Assembly (NCBI GenBank): GCA_023248535.1
Contig: JAHFEJ010000013.1
Span: forward strand, 1 to 47,952
Direction of reading: 5' to 3'
DNA from: Nitrospinales bacterium
Lineage (GTDB): Bacteria > Nitrospinota_A > UBA7883 > JACRGQ01
DNA: 47,952 bases
Made by a program: the position numbers and the translations under genes
The notes under the pieces: model-generated
Told to the model about the DNA's origin: nothing
Seen by the model: only the letters and a program-made list of their open reading frames with translations
The model's database searches: none
Shown: positions 37,155 to 47,750 of the stretch, in pieces
Numbering within the stretch: position 1 is the first letter of the stretch
Layout: each line of letters starts with the position of its first letter

Positions 37155-38467
37155 ACCTCATTGAACTGGTGCGGGAAGCGGGGGTTGTCGGCGCGGGCGG
37201 CGCGGGCTTCCCCACACACGTCAAGCTGGCCGCAAGGGTCGATACCGTGCTGGCCAACGGCGCGGAGTGCGAACCGCTGCTCTACTCCGACCAGTTCGTG
37301 ATGGAATCGCATGCCGGGGAAATTGTCGACGGGCTGCGCCATGTGATGCGCCAAACCGGCGCAACGCGCGGCCTTATCTGCGTAAAGGAAAAGTATCACG
37401 ATGCCGTGGCCCGCTTTGAAAAGCTGATCGCGGCGGAGAAAGGGATGGAGCTGTTCCTTCTGGGCAACTTCTATCCTTCCGGCGACGAGCAGGTGCTGGT
37501 GTATGAAACCACCGGGCGTATCGTGCCGGAAGCGGGTATCCCGCTGAACGTCGGCGTGGTGGTGCAGAATGTCGCCACGCTGGCCAACATCGCGCGGGCG
37601 GCGAAAGGGGAGGCGGTCACCGATAAGATCATCACCGTTGGCGGCGAGATAAAAAACCCCGGCGTCCACCGCGTTCCGCTCGGCGCATCGTTGGCCGGGA
37701 TCATCGCGGGGTGCGGCGGTCCGCTGGTTGATGATTTCGCCCTGCTGCTGAACGGCCCGATGATGGGCCGCCTGGCCGATCCCGAAAAAGAGGTGGTGAC
37801 CAAAACCACCGCCGGTTTTTTTATCCTCCCCAAAGCAAATCCCCATGTGGCGCGCTTAAGCCGCCCGCTGGCCGCCGACATCCGCCTTTCGCGCGGGGCG
37901 TGCGAGCAGTGCCGCTACTGCACCGATCTCTGCCCGCGCTCGCTCAACGGACACGCGCTGGAGCCGCACGCCATCATGCGGGTGATAAACGAGCAGCGCG
38001 AGCCGGAGGCGTCGACGGTGCTGAACGCGTTCCTCTGCTGCGAGTGCGGCGTCTGCGATCTGTTCGCCTGCCCCATCGCGCTTTCGCCGCGCCGGTTTTT
38101 CCGCGATTTCAAAAGGAGCCTTTCCGGGCGCGGCATCCGTTTCACGCCGGAAAATAAAGAACTCAAAGCCGATATCTACCGCGAGGTGCGCCGCGTGCCG
38201 AAAGACAAGCTGACGCGGCGGCTGGCGTTGTCGAAATACGAGATCAAGCCCGCCTATCACGGAACGCGGTGGGATATGCCCGCCGTAAACCTCCCGCTCT
38301 CGATGCACCTCGGCGCGCCCGCGCTGCCGTTGGTGGAGGCGGGGGACAAAGTGAAGCGGGGTCAAAAGATAGCATCCATCCCCGAAGGCAAATTGGGCGC
38401 GGCGGTGCATGCCTCCATTGATGGCACGGTGACGAAAGTGAACGGATACATAAGGATTGAAAAATGA
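37151..38467 (+). CDS. PduS/RnfC-like flavin and iron-sulfur electron transfer protein
   Basis: The 438 aa protein has the RnfC/NuoF-like flavin and NADH fold (VVGAGGAGFPTHVKL, ANGAECEPLLYSD), an SLBB segment (VGGEIKNPGVHRVPLG), and two [4Fe-4S] motifs: CEQCRYCTDLCPR from residue 251 and CCECGVCDLFACP near 297. A C-terminal biotinyl-like barrel follows. In Pdu compartments PduS reduces cobalamin, but no B12 enzyme is encoded here. The likely job is to reoxidise NADH from the aldehyde dehydrogenase and pass electrons to the PduT-like shell protein encoded directly after it. ATGA overlaps link it to both neighbours. Confidence 0.93.
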   Translation: MNLIELVREAGVVGAGGAGFPTHVKLAARVDTVLANGAECEPLLYSDQFVMESHAGEIVDGLRHVMRQTGATRGLICVKEKYHDAVARFEKLIAAEKGMELFLLGNFYPSGDEQVLVYETTGRIVPEAGIPLNVGVVVQNVATLANIARAAKGEAVTDKIITVGGEIKNPGVHRVPLGASLAGIIAGCGGPLVDDFALLLNGPMMGRLADPEKEVVTKTTAGFFILPKANPHVARLSRPLAADIRLSRGACEQCRYCTDLCPRSLNGHALEPHAIMRVINEQREPEASTVLNAFLCCECGVCDLFACPIALSPRRFFRDFKRSLSGRGIRFTPENKELKADIYREVRRVPKDKLTRRLALSKYEIKPAYHGTRWDMPAVNLPLSMHLGAPALPLVEAGDKVKRGQKIASIPEGKLGAAVHASIDGTVTKVNGYIRIEK

Positions 38468-39018
38468 TCAATGAACCGGCGTTGGCGCTTTTGGAACTCC
38501 GCTCCATCGCGCGCGGGATAAAAACCTGCGACGAGGTGATGAAAAAAGCCGACGTGCAGCTGCTCGATGCGCGGACGCTCTGCCCCGGCAAGTACATGGT
38601 GCTTTTCGCCGGGGCGGTCTCGCCGGTCGAAGAGAGCTTCCGCAAGGGGATCGCCATCGGCGACGACATGATGGTGGACGAGCTGTTCCTTCCGAACGCG
38701 CACCCGCAGCTCATCCCCGCGATGGAGGCCTGCGCCGTGGCCCCGGAGGTCGATGCGCTTGCCATATTTGAAACCTTCACCGTCGCCTCCTGCATCCTGG
38801 CCGCCGACGCCGCGGCGAAGGGGGCCAACATATTTTTAATCGAGATGCGCCTCGCCAATGGCTTGGGGGGAAAATCGTTTTTCACCATGACCGGCGAGAT
38901 AGCGGAGATAGAGGCCGCGGCGGATTTCGCCAAAAAGGCGATAGCCCATCTGGCGGCGATGGTGGCGGTGGAGATCATTCCCCGCCCGCACAAAGACCTT
39001 ATTTTAAAGGTGTCGTGA
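38464..39018 (+). CDS. PduT-like tandem shell protein with pore Fe-S cysteine (BMC-T)
   Basis: The 184 aa protein has two BMC domains: ALLELRSIARGIKTCDEVMKKA and ALAIFETFTVASCILAADAAAKG, ending EIIPRPHKD. Cys40 in DARTLCPGKYMVLFAG corresponds to the PduT cysteine that holds a [4Fe-4S] cluster at the trimer pore. Its coupling to the PduS-like gene, with an ATGA overlap, supports an electron path across the shell. Confidence 0.93.
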   Translation: MINEPALALLELRSIARGIKTCDEVMKKADVQLLDARTLCPGKYMVLFAGAVSPVEESFRKGIAIGDDMMVDELFLPNAHPQLIPAMEACAVAPEVDALAIFETFTVASCILAADAAAKGANIFLIEMRLANGLGGKSFFTMTGEIAEIEAAADFAKKAIAHLAAMVAVEIIPRPHKDLILKVS

Positions 39019-39019
39019 T

Positions 39020-39301
39020 ATGCATTTGGGAAAGGTTATCGGAACTGTCGTGGCGTCGCAAAAAACGGAAACCCTCAAAGCGGTAAAACTGTTGCTGGTT
39101 CAGCCGGTCAACGACCGGCTTGAGCCAAAAGGGGAGCCGCAGGTGATGGTGGATTCAAACATGCAGGCCGGGCCGGGAAGCATCGTTTCGTGGGTATCGG
39201 GGCGCGAAGCAATGCACACCTGCCCGCACAACGACGGGCCGGTCGACGCCGGCATCGTCGGCATCGTGGACGAACCGCTCAACCGGGAGACACGCGAATG
39301 A
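39020..39301 (+). CDS. Pentameric vertex protein (BMC-P), second copy
   Basis: The 93 aa EutN/CcmL-family protein starts MHLGKVIGTVVASQKTETLKAVKLLLVQPVN and has MQAGPGSIVSWVSGREA and GIVGIVDEP. It begins one base after the PduT-like stop and overlaps the third copy by four bases. Confidence 0.95.
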   Translation: MHLGKVIGTVVASQKTETLKAVKLLLVQPVNDRLEPKGEPQVMVDSNMQAGPGSIVSWVSGREAMHTCPHNDGPVDAGIVGIVDEPLNRETRE

Positions 39302-39570
39302 AATTCTGTAAAGTGGTCGGCAACATCACCACATCGCACCAGGAGCCTATTTACCGGGGCGCGAAGATAATGATCGTGCAGCCGCTGGACGCCGGGCTGA
39401 AACCGCAGGGGGAAACCTTTCTCTCATGCGATTTCGTGCAGGCCGGTCCCGGCGATATCGTGCTGGTGGAGACCGAGGGAAACGCGGCGCGCCAGCTTTT
39501 TATGAACCCGAACGGCGCGGTACATTCCGTGATCGTCGGCATTGTGGATGAGGTACACCGTGAAAACTGA
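39298..39570 (+). CDS. Pentameric vertex protein (BMC-P), third copy
   Basis: The 90 aa EutN/CcmL-family protein starts MKFCKVVGNITTSHQEPIYRGAKIMIVQPLD and has VQAGPGDIVLVETEGNAARQ and VIVGIVDEV. The three vertex copies differ clearly, so they are old duplicates. It overlaps the aldolase gene by 11 bases. Confidence 0.95.
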   Translation: MKFCKVVGNITTSHQEPIYRGAKIMIVQPLDAGLKPQGETFLSCDFVQAGPGDIVLVETEGNAARQLFMNPNGAVHSVIVGIVDEVHREN

Positions 39571-40468
39571 ATATCAGCACCGGTTGGATATGATAGAGGT
39601 CGGCCGCAGGGTTCACGCCCGCGGATGGATATCCAGCACCGACGGCAACTTCTCGGTGAAGCTGGACGCGAACCGGATATTGACCACGCCGACCGGCGTG
39701 CACAAAGGCTATCTCAATGTGGACGATTTCATCATCGTCGACATGGAAGGGAAGAAGCTCTCCGGCTCGCGCAATCCGTCCACCGAGCTTGCAATGCACC
39801 TCACCTGCTACCGGCAGCGCCCGGACATCGGCGCGGTGGTGCACGCGCATCCCACCATCTGCGTGGCATTCAGCGTCTCCGGCATCGCGCTGGCCCAGTG
39901 CCTGCTGCCGGAAGTGGTCTTCACGCTGGGCGGCATACCAACGGCGAACTACGCGCCCCCCTCCACCGACGAGGTGCCCCGCTCCATTGAAGGGCCTATC
40001 AAGGATTATGACGCCGTCATCCTGGAGCGCCACGGCAGCGTCACCGTGGGCAAAGACATCTTCGGCGCGTACAACACGCTGGAACGGATGGAACATGTGG
40101 CCGAGATAACCTTCCATGCAAGAATGCTGGGAAACGCCAAGCCGCTTTCAACCGCGCAGGTGAACGAGCTGGTGAAGATCGGCAAAAACCTCGGCCTGCC
40201 GGAACGGAAGATAACCTGCAACGATTGCAACGCCTGCGGCAAGCACAGCGGCGGCGCCTGCTCGTTAATGCCCGGTGGCGCTTCGCCCGCGGCCGAAAGT
40301 GTCTCTTCGAGGCAGCCAGCCGCGCAGATGGAAGGAAAAAACGTTTCCCCCCCCAGCGTGGAAAAAGTGGCGGCCAGCATCCTGCCCAATGTCTCCCCGG
40401 AGCTGTTGGCGGTGATCATCCGCGAGGTAAAAACCGAGCTAACAGCGATGGCTTCCCAAGGAAGATAA
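39560..40468 (+). CDS. Class II aldolase of a microcompartment, with cysteine-rich tail and C-terminal encapsulation helix
   Basis: The likely reaction is zinc-dependent cleavage of a ketose 1-phosphate, such as fuculose or rhamnulose 1-phosphate, to DHAP and an aldehyde. The GTG at 39560, with GAGG upstream, gives 302 aa starting MKTEYQHRLDMIEVGRRVHARGW; the longer frame would overlap the vertex gene more. The aldolase core has Glu76, His95 and His97 (VVHAHPT) and His158 (ERHGS). After residue 215 comes a tail with CNDCNACGKHSGGACS (Cys220, 223, 226, 234), a flexible linker, and an amphipathic end (SPELLAVIIREVKTEL) like an encapsulation peptide. Sugar-phosphate specificity is inferred from family and from the RpiR regulator. 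Confidence 0.92.
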   Translation: MKTEYQHRLDMIEVGRRVHARGWISSTDGNFSVKLDANRILTTPTGVHKGYLNVDDFIIVDMEGKKLSGSRNPSTELAMHLTCYRQRPDIGAVVHAHPTICVAFSVSGIALAQCLLPEVVFTLGGIPTANYAPPSTDEVPRSIEGPIKDYDAVILERHGSVTVGKDIFGAYNTLERMEHVAEITFHARMLGNAKPLSTAQVNELVKIGKNLGLPERKITCNDCNACGKHSGGACSLMPGGASPAAESVSSRQPAAQMEGKNVSPPSVEKVAASILPNVSPELLAVIIREVKTELTAMASQGR

Positions 40469-40576
40469 AACGTCAACGGGGAGTTTTGGCTCATCCGGGC
40501 TGACCCTATTTTATTGTTTTTTCATTACTTGAGGTAGGGCAAAGCCTTACTCGCTCCCTCTTATCGGAAATGGGAC

Positions 40577-40664
40577 TTATCCACAACCATTCAATTGTGG
40601 ATAATATATTTTATCTGTTTGTTTTTATTCTTGTTATCAGCATTAAATAAAACGGTTGAAATAG
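40577..40664. promoter_or_regulatory. Origin-like DnaA-box pair and AT-rich region
   Basis: Two perfect DnaA boxes in inverted orientation, TTATCCACA (40577-40585) and TGTGGATAA (40596-40604), are 10 bases apart. They are followed by about 50 very AT-rich bases that could serve as an unwinding element. The site lies immediately upstream of the rrf2-dnaA operon. It is part of oriC or an autoregulatory site for dnaA. Confidence 0.7.
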
Positions 40665-40683
40665 ATGGAAACATTGATAGAAT
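40656..40683 (+). promoter_or_regulatory. Promoter of the rrf2-dnaA operon
   Basis: TTGAAA (40656-40661), a 16-base spacer and TAGAAT (40678-40683). The ATG at 40695 lies 11 bases after the -10, so the leader would be only about five bases. The DnaA boxes are 50 to 80 bases upstream, a suitable place for DnaA autoregulation. Confidence 0.45.
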
Positions 40684-40694
40684 TTCCTGCATCC

Positions 40695-41156
40695 ATGAAA
40701 ATATCAACCAAAGGACATTATGCCGTTCAGGCGCTTGTCGACCTTGCCGTCCAGCCAACCGGATCGCCGGTTTCGCTAGCCAGCATTTCGGCCCGCCAGG
40801 ACATTTCCCTCAACTACCTTGAACAGCTTTTCCTTAAACTGCGCAAGGCGGAACTGGTGAAAAGCGTTCGCGGCCCCGGCGGCGGCTATCTGCTGGGCAA
40901 AGAGCCGTCGCAGATCAGCATCGGCGAAATTTTCGAAGCGGTCGACGAGAACATCATTCTTTCCGACTGTGTCGATGATTCAGCCCAGTCATCCTGCAGC
41001 AAGACGCAAAACTGTCTCACGCAGCTTCTCTGGAGCCGAATCACCTCTTCCCTTAAAAAAACGCTTTATTCCATTTCCCTGGCGGAAGTTTCCAGCGAGA
41101 CCCTTAACGCCACCGGTGTTTCCAATGACAAACCCAGCTTTATTTACCAGCTCTAA
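40695..41156 (+). CDS. Rrf2-family regulator with iron-sulfur type cysteines
   Basis: The 153 aa protein starts with the family signature MKISTKGHYAVQALVDLA; an ATG 10 codons upstream is less typical. The winged helix includes SISARQDISLNYLEQLFLKLRKAELVKSVRGPGGGYLLG. Cysteines at DCVDDSAQSSCSKTQNC correspond to the three [2Fe-2S]-binding cysteines of IscR and related sensors. Only four bases separate it from dnaA, so both are one operon. No isc or suf genes are nearby. It could link iron-sulfur or redox state to expression of dnaA; that is inference. Confidence 0.92.
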   Translation: MKISTKGHYAVQALVDLAVQPTGSPVSLASISARQDISLNYLEQLFLKLRKAELVKSVRGPGGGYLLGKEPSQISIGEIFEAVDENIILSDCVDDSAQSSCSKTQNCLTQLLWSRITSSLKKTLYSISLAEVSSETLNATGVSNDKPSFIYQL

Positions 41157-41160
41157 CGCG

Positions 41161-42475
41161 ATGCATCAATTCTGGGATACCTGCAAGAAAGAGCTTGAGC
41201 GGCAGATCGATCCGCACAACTTCATCTCCCATATCGAGCCGATCACCATCTCCGGCATCACCGACAGCGAGGTGACGCTGGTAGTCCCCTCCGCCTTTTC
41301 GCAGGGATGGATAGAGCGGAACCATTTGCGGGATATCGCCGAGGCGATCAGCCGCGGCGCGGGCGGTGAGCGGAAAATCAGCTTCGTTGTCGCCGCCCCC
41401 CGCGCGAAAGAGGCGCGCACGCCGCTGCCGGTCAAGACAAAACAGCGCAAAACGGCCGCCCCCATCCGCCTCAATCCCCTGTATACCTTCACCTCATTCG
41501 TCCGGGGCAAGAGCAACGAATTCGCCTATGCGTCAGCGCTGCAGGCCGCGGTAAACCCCGGCGCCAAGTACAACCCGCTGTATCTGTATGGCGGCGTCGG
41601 TTTGGGCAAAACCCATCTGCTGCAATCGATCAGCCAGCTCATCCTCGACAAACACCCCGGCTGGAGCGTACTGTACCTCTCCTCGGATCAGTTTGTGACC
41701 CAGATGATCTCCCGCATGCAGAAGGGGCAGATGGAGGAATTCCGGAACACCTTCCGCAATCTGGATGTGCTCTTGATCGACGACATACAGTTCATCGCCG
41801 GCAAGCCCGCCACCCAAGAGGAATTTTTCCACACCTTCAACGAACTGTTTCACGCCGGGAAGCAGATCGTTATCACCAGCGACCAGTTTCCCAAAGACAT
41901 CAAAAAGCTGGAAGACCGCCTCAGAAGCCGCTTCGCGTCCGGGCTGATCGCCGATATCCAACCCCCCGACCTGGAGACCAAGATCGCCATCATCCGCACC
42001 AAAGCGGAAACCAACGGCTACAAGCTGCCGGAGGACGTAATTCACTTTTTGGCGGAGACAGTTAAATCGAACATCCGGGAACTGGAAGGATGCATGGCGC
42101 GGGTGGTCGCTTTTTCATCGCTCAAAGGGGTGCCGATTGACTTGGTGCTTGCCCGCGAGGTGCTCCACGATGTTTACTCGAATGCCCAAAAACATATCGG
42201 CATCCCGCAAATACAAAAAACGATCACCGAATACTTCGGCCTGAAGCCAAACGACCTGAAATCAAAGAACCGCAGCCGAAATCTTGCGGTTCCACGGCAG
42301 ATTGCCATGTACCTCTGCCGCGAAATTACCGACGAATCTTTACCGCAAATTGGCAAGGTTTTCGGAGGGCGGGACCACAGTACAGTTATCCACGCCCACC
42401 AGAAAATAAAGAAAGAAATAGAGACTAACACCAAAATATACAGCGATATAACCGCTGTTAAAAAAATGCTGGAAT

Positions 42476-42480
<5 letters not shown>
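41161..42480 (+). CDS. dnaA: Chromosomal replication initiator protein DnaA
   Basis: DnaA binds DnaA boxes and melts the origin. The 439 aa protein starts MHQFWDTCKKELERQIDPHNF (domain I); a longer frame upstream lies inside the rrf2 gene. The AAA+ core has YGGVGLGKTHLLQ (Walker A) and VLLIDDIQFI (Walker B), and domain IV has the signature GRDHSTVIHAHQKI. gyrB follows after 182 bases without dnaN or recF between them, unlike the common dnaA-dnaN-recF-gyrB order. Confidence 0.98.
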
Positions 42481-45046
<2,566 letters not shown>

Positions 45047-45047
<1 letters not shown>

Positions 45048-45946
45048 TGAACTACCAGGAACTTTCCGACGACGAACTGTTAGAGTTTCTCGCCACCGAG
45101 GAAGATCGTTTGCCGCGCATTGCCGTGGACGAATTCATCAAACGCGGTGAACGGTTGGTTGGTCCCTTATCGGTTATCGTTTCGGAATCCGATATATGGG
45201 AAGCGGCTGACCCGTCTTGGTGGGCTACCGTTCATTCCGTATTTATTCTTGGGGCCATTGGCGGATCAAATGCCATTTTGCCGCTTTTAAAATCGATACG
45301 GTTTGCCGCCGCGAATCATTGCGATTGGGTAACCGAAAGACTGCCCGCAATTTTCGGAAATATCGGCGTTGGCGCGATTCCCGGTTTAACGCTGATAGCG
45401 AACGACAAAACATCCGATTGGTATGTAAGAACCGTTGCGCTAGAAGGCCTTGCCTCGATAACAGTTAAAAACCCGGAAATATCCGTCAACGTTTTTACCC
45501 ATATTTATTCGTTATTCATGGATGCTGAAGATGATAAGGATGTCAGGAGCCAAGCCGGGAATATCCTGCTCGATTTCAAAAGGACCGAACATAAGGAGGC
45601 GCTGCTATCATTTGCCCGGGAAGAGGAGGAATTGAAAAAAACCGACTTCTTCCATTATTACTCATTTGGGCCAAGCGACGTGGAAAGGGCGTTTAGGGAA
45701 GAACGATATACCGACCTATATATAAGGGACTGGCTGTCTTTTTATGATGACAAAGAAATCGAGGCGCGGCAAAAGCGGTGGAAAAAGGAAGACGAAAGGG
45801 AAAAAAACCGGGAAAAAAAAGAATTGAATGGCTCGGACTTTTACCATGGCCCAAGCCCCTATACAAGGGAAACTTCCAAGATTGGCAGAAACGACCCCTG
45901 TCCTTGCGGGAGCGGAAAAAAGTTCAAGAAATGCTGTGGAATTTGA
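45047..45946 (+). CDS. HEAT-like repeat protein with C-terminal SEC-C zinc motif
   Basis: I do not recognise a specific function. The 299 aa protein has helical repeats of HEAT or DUF1186-like character ([40 protein letters not shown]), a highly charged Lys/Glu stretch near 245-270, and a C-terminal SEC-C motif [18 protein letters not shown], which binds zinc and often mediates protein contacts. The ATG overlaps the gyrB stop in a TAATG junction. Its GC content is visibly lower than that of gyrB. It lies between two copies of the gyrB 3' end, so it may be an acquired cassette. Confidence 0.8.
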
Positions 45947-46086
45947 TTGGCAGGCAACGATTTGGGGGCACGACGGGAAATGAACCGCGGCCTCTACCTT
46001 ACCAATTTCACGTTAAGGCTCAATGATTGGTTGTTCCTACACCCGCTGGGCGCTGATACGGTTTCAAACACCCCGCAAGGGGCGTG

Positions 46087-46129
46087 TTAGGCAGTCAGCA
46101 GGCAGGCGTGGACGCTCATCCCCTCGCCG
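46087..46129 (-). pseudogene. Remnant of the 3' end of a type III polyketide synthase gene
   Basis: On the minus strand this encodes GEGMSVHACLLTA and a TAA stop, against GAGMSVHACLLTA and TGA at the real gene end (47751-47793). The last codons differ by synonymous changes, so it derives from a diverged allele rather than a fresh copy. It runs into the gyrB remnant at a shared CGCCG. Confidence 0.85.
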
Positions 46130-46178
46130 CGACTTCATCTACCGCCACGCGCTGGAGGTCCGCAACCTCGACGTGTAA
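46125..46178 (+). pseudogene. Remnant of the gyrB 3' end
   Basis: Bases 46125-46174 are identical to 44994-45043, and the following GTG TAA replaces GTA TAA. It encodes the last 17 gyrB residues and the stop. It stands 1131 bases after the original with the SEC-C gene in between. Confidence 0.92.
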
Positions 46179-46207
46179 CGGCCCATTGTTGCCTCCGGTT
46201 AAAATAG

Positions 46208-47584
46208 TCAGGTCAAATCCACAATGGCAAGGCCAATATCATCGTTCATTTGAATCGCTTTCAGCATCTCGTCCGGCGCGCTTTCGGGAACATCGGCTAT
46301 CCAGCATTTGACCGCGCGAACTATTACCGCATGGGATTGTTCAGGCGAAAGATCGCGGCTCCGCGTTATCAGGCCTTTTAGGCGTTCCCGTCCAAACGGT
46401 TTGCCCAAGGGGTTCAACGCTTCGGTGATGCCGTCCGTAAATGCGGCGATACGCGTTCCATTTTTAACCTTCCTATAATGGGGTTGCAGGTTTTCCAAAC
46501 CGTCGTCGAAAAGGCCCAAGGGAAAGGAAGCCTCGGGCCCCATTGTTTTGTTCCACTCCCAATCCCCGACCTCGCTTTCACCGGGACCAAGGGCAAGTAT
46601 CCCATGTTGCCCTATGTTGAATTCCTGAATATATTTAAACCCGTCCCCCGCGTTTTTTTCTTCCTCGCGCATAAGACGAAATATATTGCCTACGAGAAAC
46701 CGCCCCGTGCCGATTTTTTCGAGGGTACGGTTGACCGCTTTCAGGGCGGCCTCCATACTTGCTCCATTATCTATAAGGGTAAGCAAACCCCCGATGGCGA
46801 CTTCCTGGAATTTCGCCGCCCCTCTTCCATGTCCGGAGGCGTCGAATATGGCCAGCCAATCTTCACCCTTACCGTCTCCCGGAGGATTCCTTGCTATAAA
46901 TCCGGCGCGGTCCCCCCCTGCTTCCGAGCAAGGCTCGATCTTTATACATGCCTTCATCCGGCTGGTAAGAGGTTCCTTCTTAAGGAGGGTTTTTCCAATT
47001 TCCTCCGCCTCTTTGTGCTCGTTTTCCAGCTCGCCTTTTACCCTCCGGATTTCCGTCTCGATCGTTTTTCGCGTGGTAATATCCCGGATTATCGCCACGG
47101 CATGCCACCGGCCATTCAACTGGATCGGTGAGGAGTAGTAGGATATTTCCATGGGAAATTCCTCGCCATTCTTCCTCAATGCCGAAAGCTCAATCGTCCG
47201 GCCAAAGCTTTTTGCCTGGGTGGTCTTTTTAAATTTGGCTACACCCGCGTTATGGCGGCCGACATATTGGGGGGGAATGATAAATTCGGAAACCGGCTTG
47301 CCCAACACTTCACCCGCGGAGAAGCCAAACATCTTTTCCGCCGTCTGGTTCCAAAAATTTGTTATGCCGTCATCATCAATCATGATTATTGACTCGTTCG
47401 TCGATGATATAATCGCGGCAAACCTGGCTTGAAGATCTTTATATTCCTTCATGTGGAACGCCGTTCTTTTGGCGGCTTTTTCCAGGCGGGTTATCTTTTT
47501 TTCAAGAAGGGCGATCCGTTCAAGAAGCAAACCTTTAGACGGGCGGGATGCGTTACTTACCGGCTTTGATTTCCTGTTCTTCAT
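46208..47584 (-). CDS. PAS-domain sensor with SpoIIE/PP2C-type serine phosphatase
   Basis: The 458 aa protein has a Lys-rich coiled-coil N-terminus, a PAS domain at about 50-175 (IISSTNESIIMIDDDGITNFWNQTAEKMFGFSAGEVLGKPVSEFI, then the PAC segment with AVIIRDITTRK), a helical linker, and a PP2C domain at about 210-458. The metal-binding residues appear in IFDASGHGRGAAKF, AFTDGITEALN and NDDIGLAIVDL. SpoIIE-type phosphatases usually act on anti-sigma antagonists in partner switching; no such partner is nearby. It is convergent with gyrB and lies directly after the scar. Confidence 0.9.
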   Translation of the reverse strand: MKNRKSKPVSNASRPSKGLLLERIALLEKKITRLEKAAKRTAFHMKEYKDLQARFAAIISSTNESIIMIDDDGITNFWNQTAEKMFGFSAGEVLGKPVSEFIIPPQYVGRHNAGVAKFKKTTQAKSFGRTIELSALRKNGEEFPMEISYYSSPIQLNGRWHAVAIIRDITTRKTIETEIRRVKGELENEHKEAEEIGKTLLKKEPLTSRMKACIKIEPCSEAGGDRAGFIARNPPGDGKGEDWLAIFDASGHGRGAAKFQEVAIGGLLTLIDNGASMEAALKAVNRTLEKIGTGRFLVGNIFRLMREEEKNAGDGFKYIQEFNIGQHGILALGPGESEVGDWEWNKTMGPEASFPLGLFDDGLENLQPHYRKVKNGTRIAAFTDGITEALNPLGKPFGRERLKGLITRSRDLSPEQSHAVIVRAVKCWIADVPESAPDEMLKAIQMNDDIGLAIVDLT

Positions 47585-47750
47585 ATCTGTTCAGTATCCT
47601 TCATCCATGCAGTGTACGACCCTGGCGGCATCACTGTATTTCATTCACTGATCCGCACCGGCTGACTTAAATCATAATGGCGAAAGCGTGGGCGCGCTCA
47701 TTCAAGAAATCCGGAAAATTAAATTATAGCGATTGCACCCACCACCTTTT

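Noticed and set aside
36005-37846. 613-codon minus-strand frame opposite the aldehyde dehydrogenase and PduS-like genes
   Set aside because: It is the antisense shadow of two well-supported high-GC genes; the amino-acid string is low-complexity and matches nothing.
46040-46093. Integron attC-like GTTAGGC next to a hairpin after the SEC-C gene
   Set aside because: No matching RYYYAAC partner was found within 150 bases, and the GTTAGGC is explained as the TAA stop and last codons of the PKS remnant.
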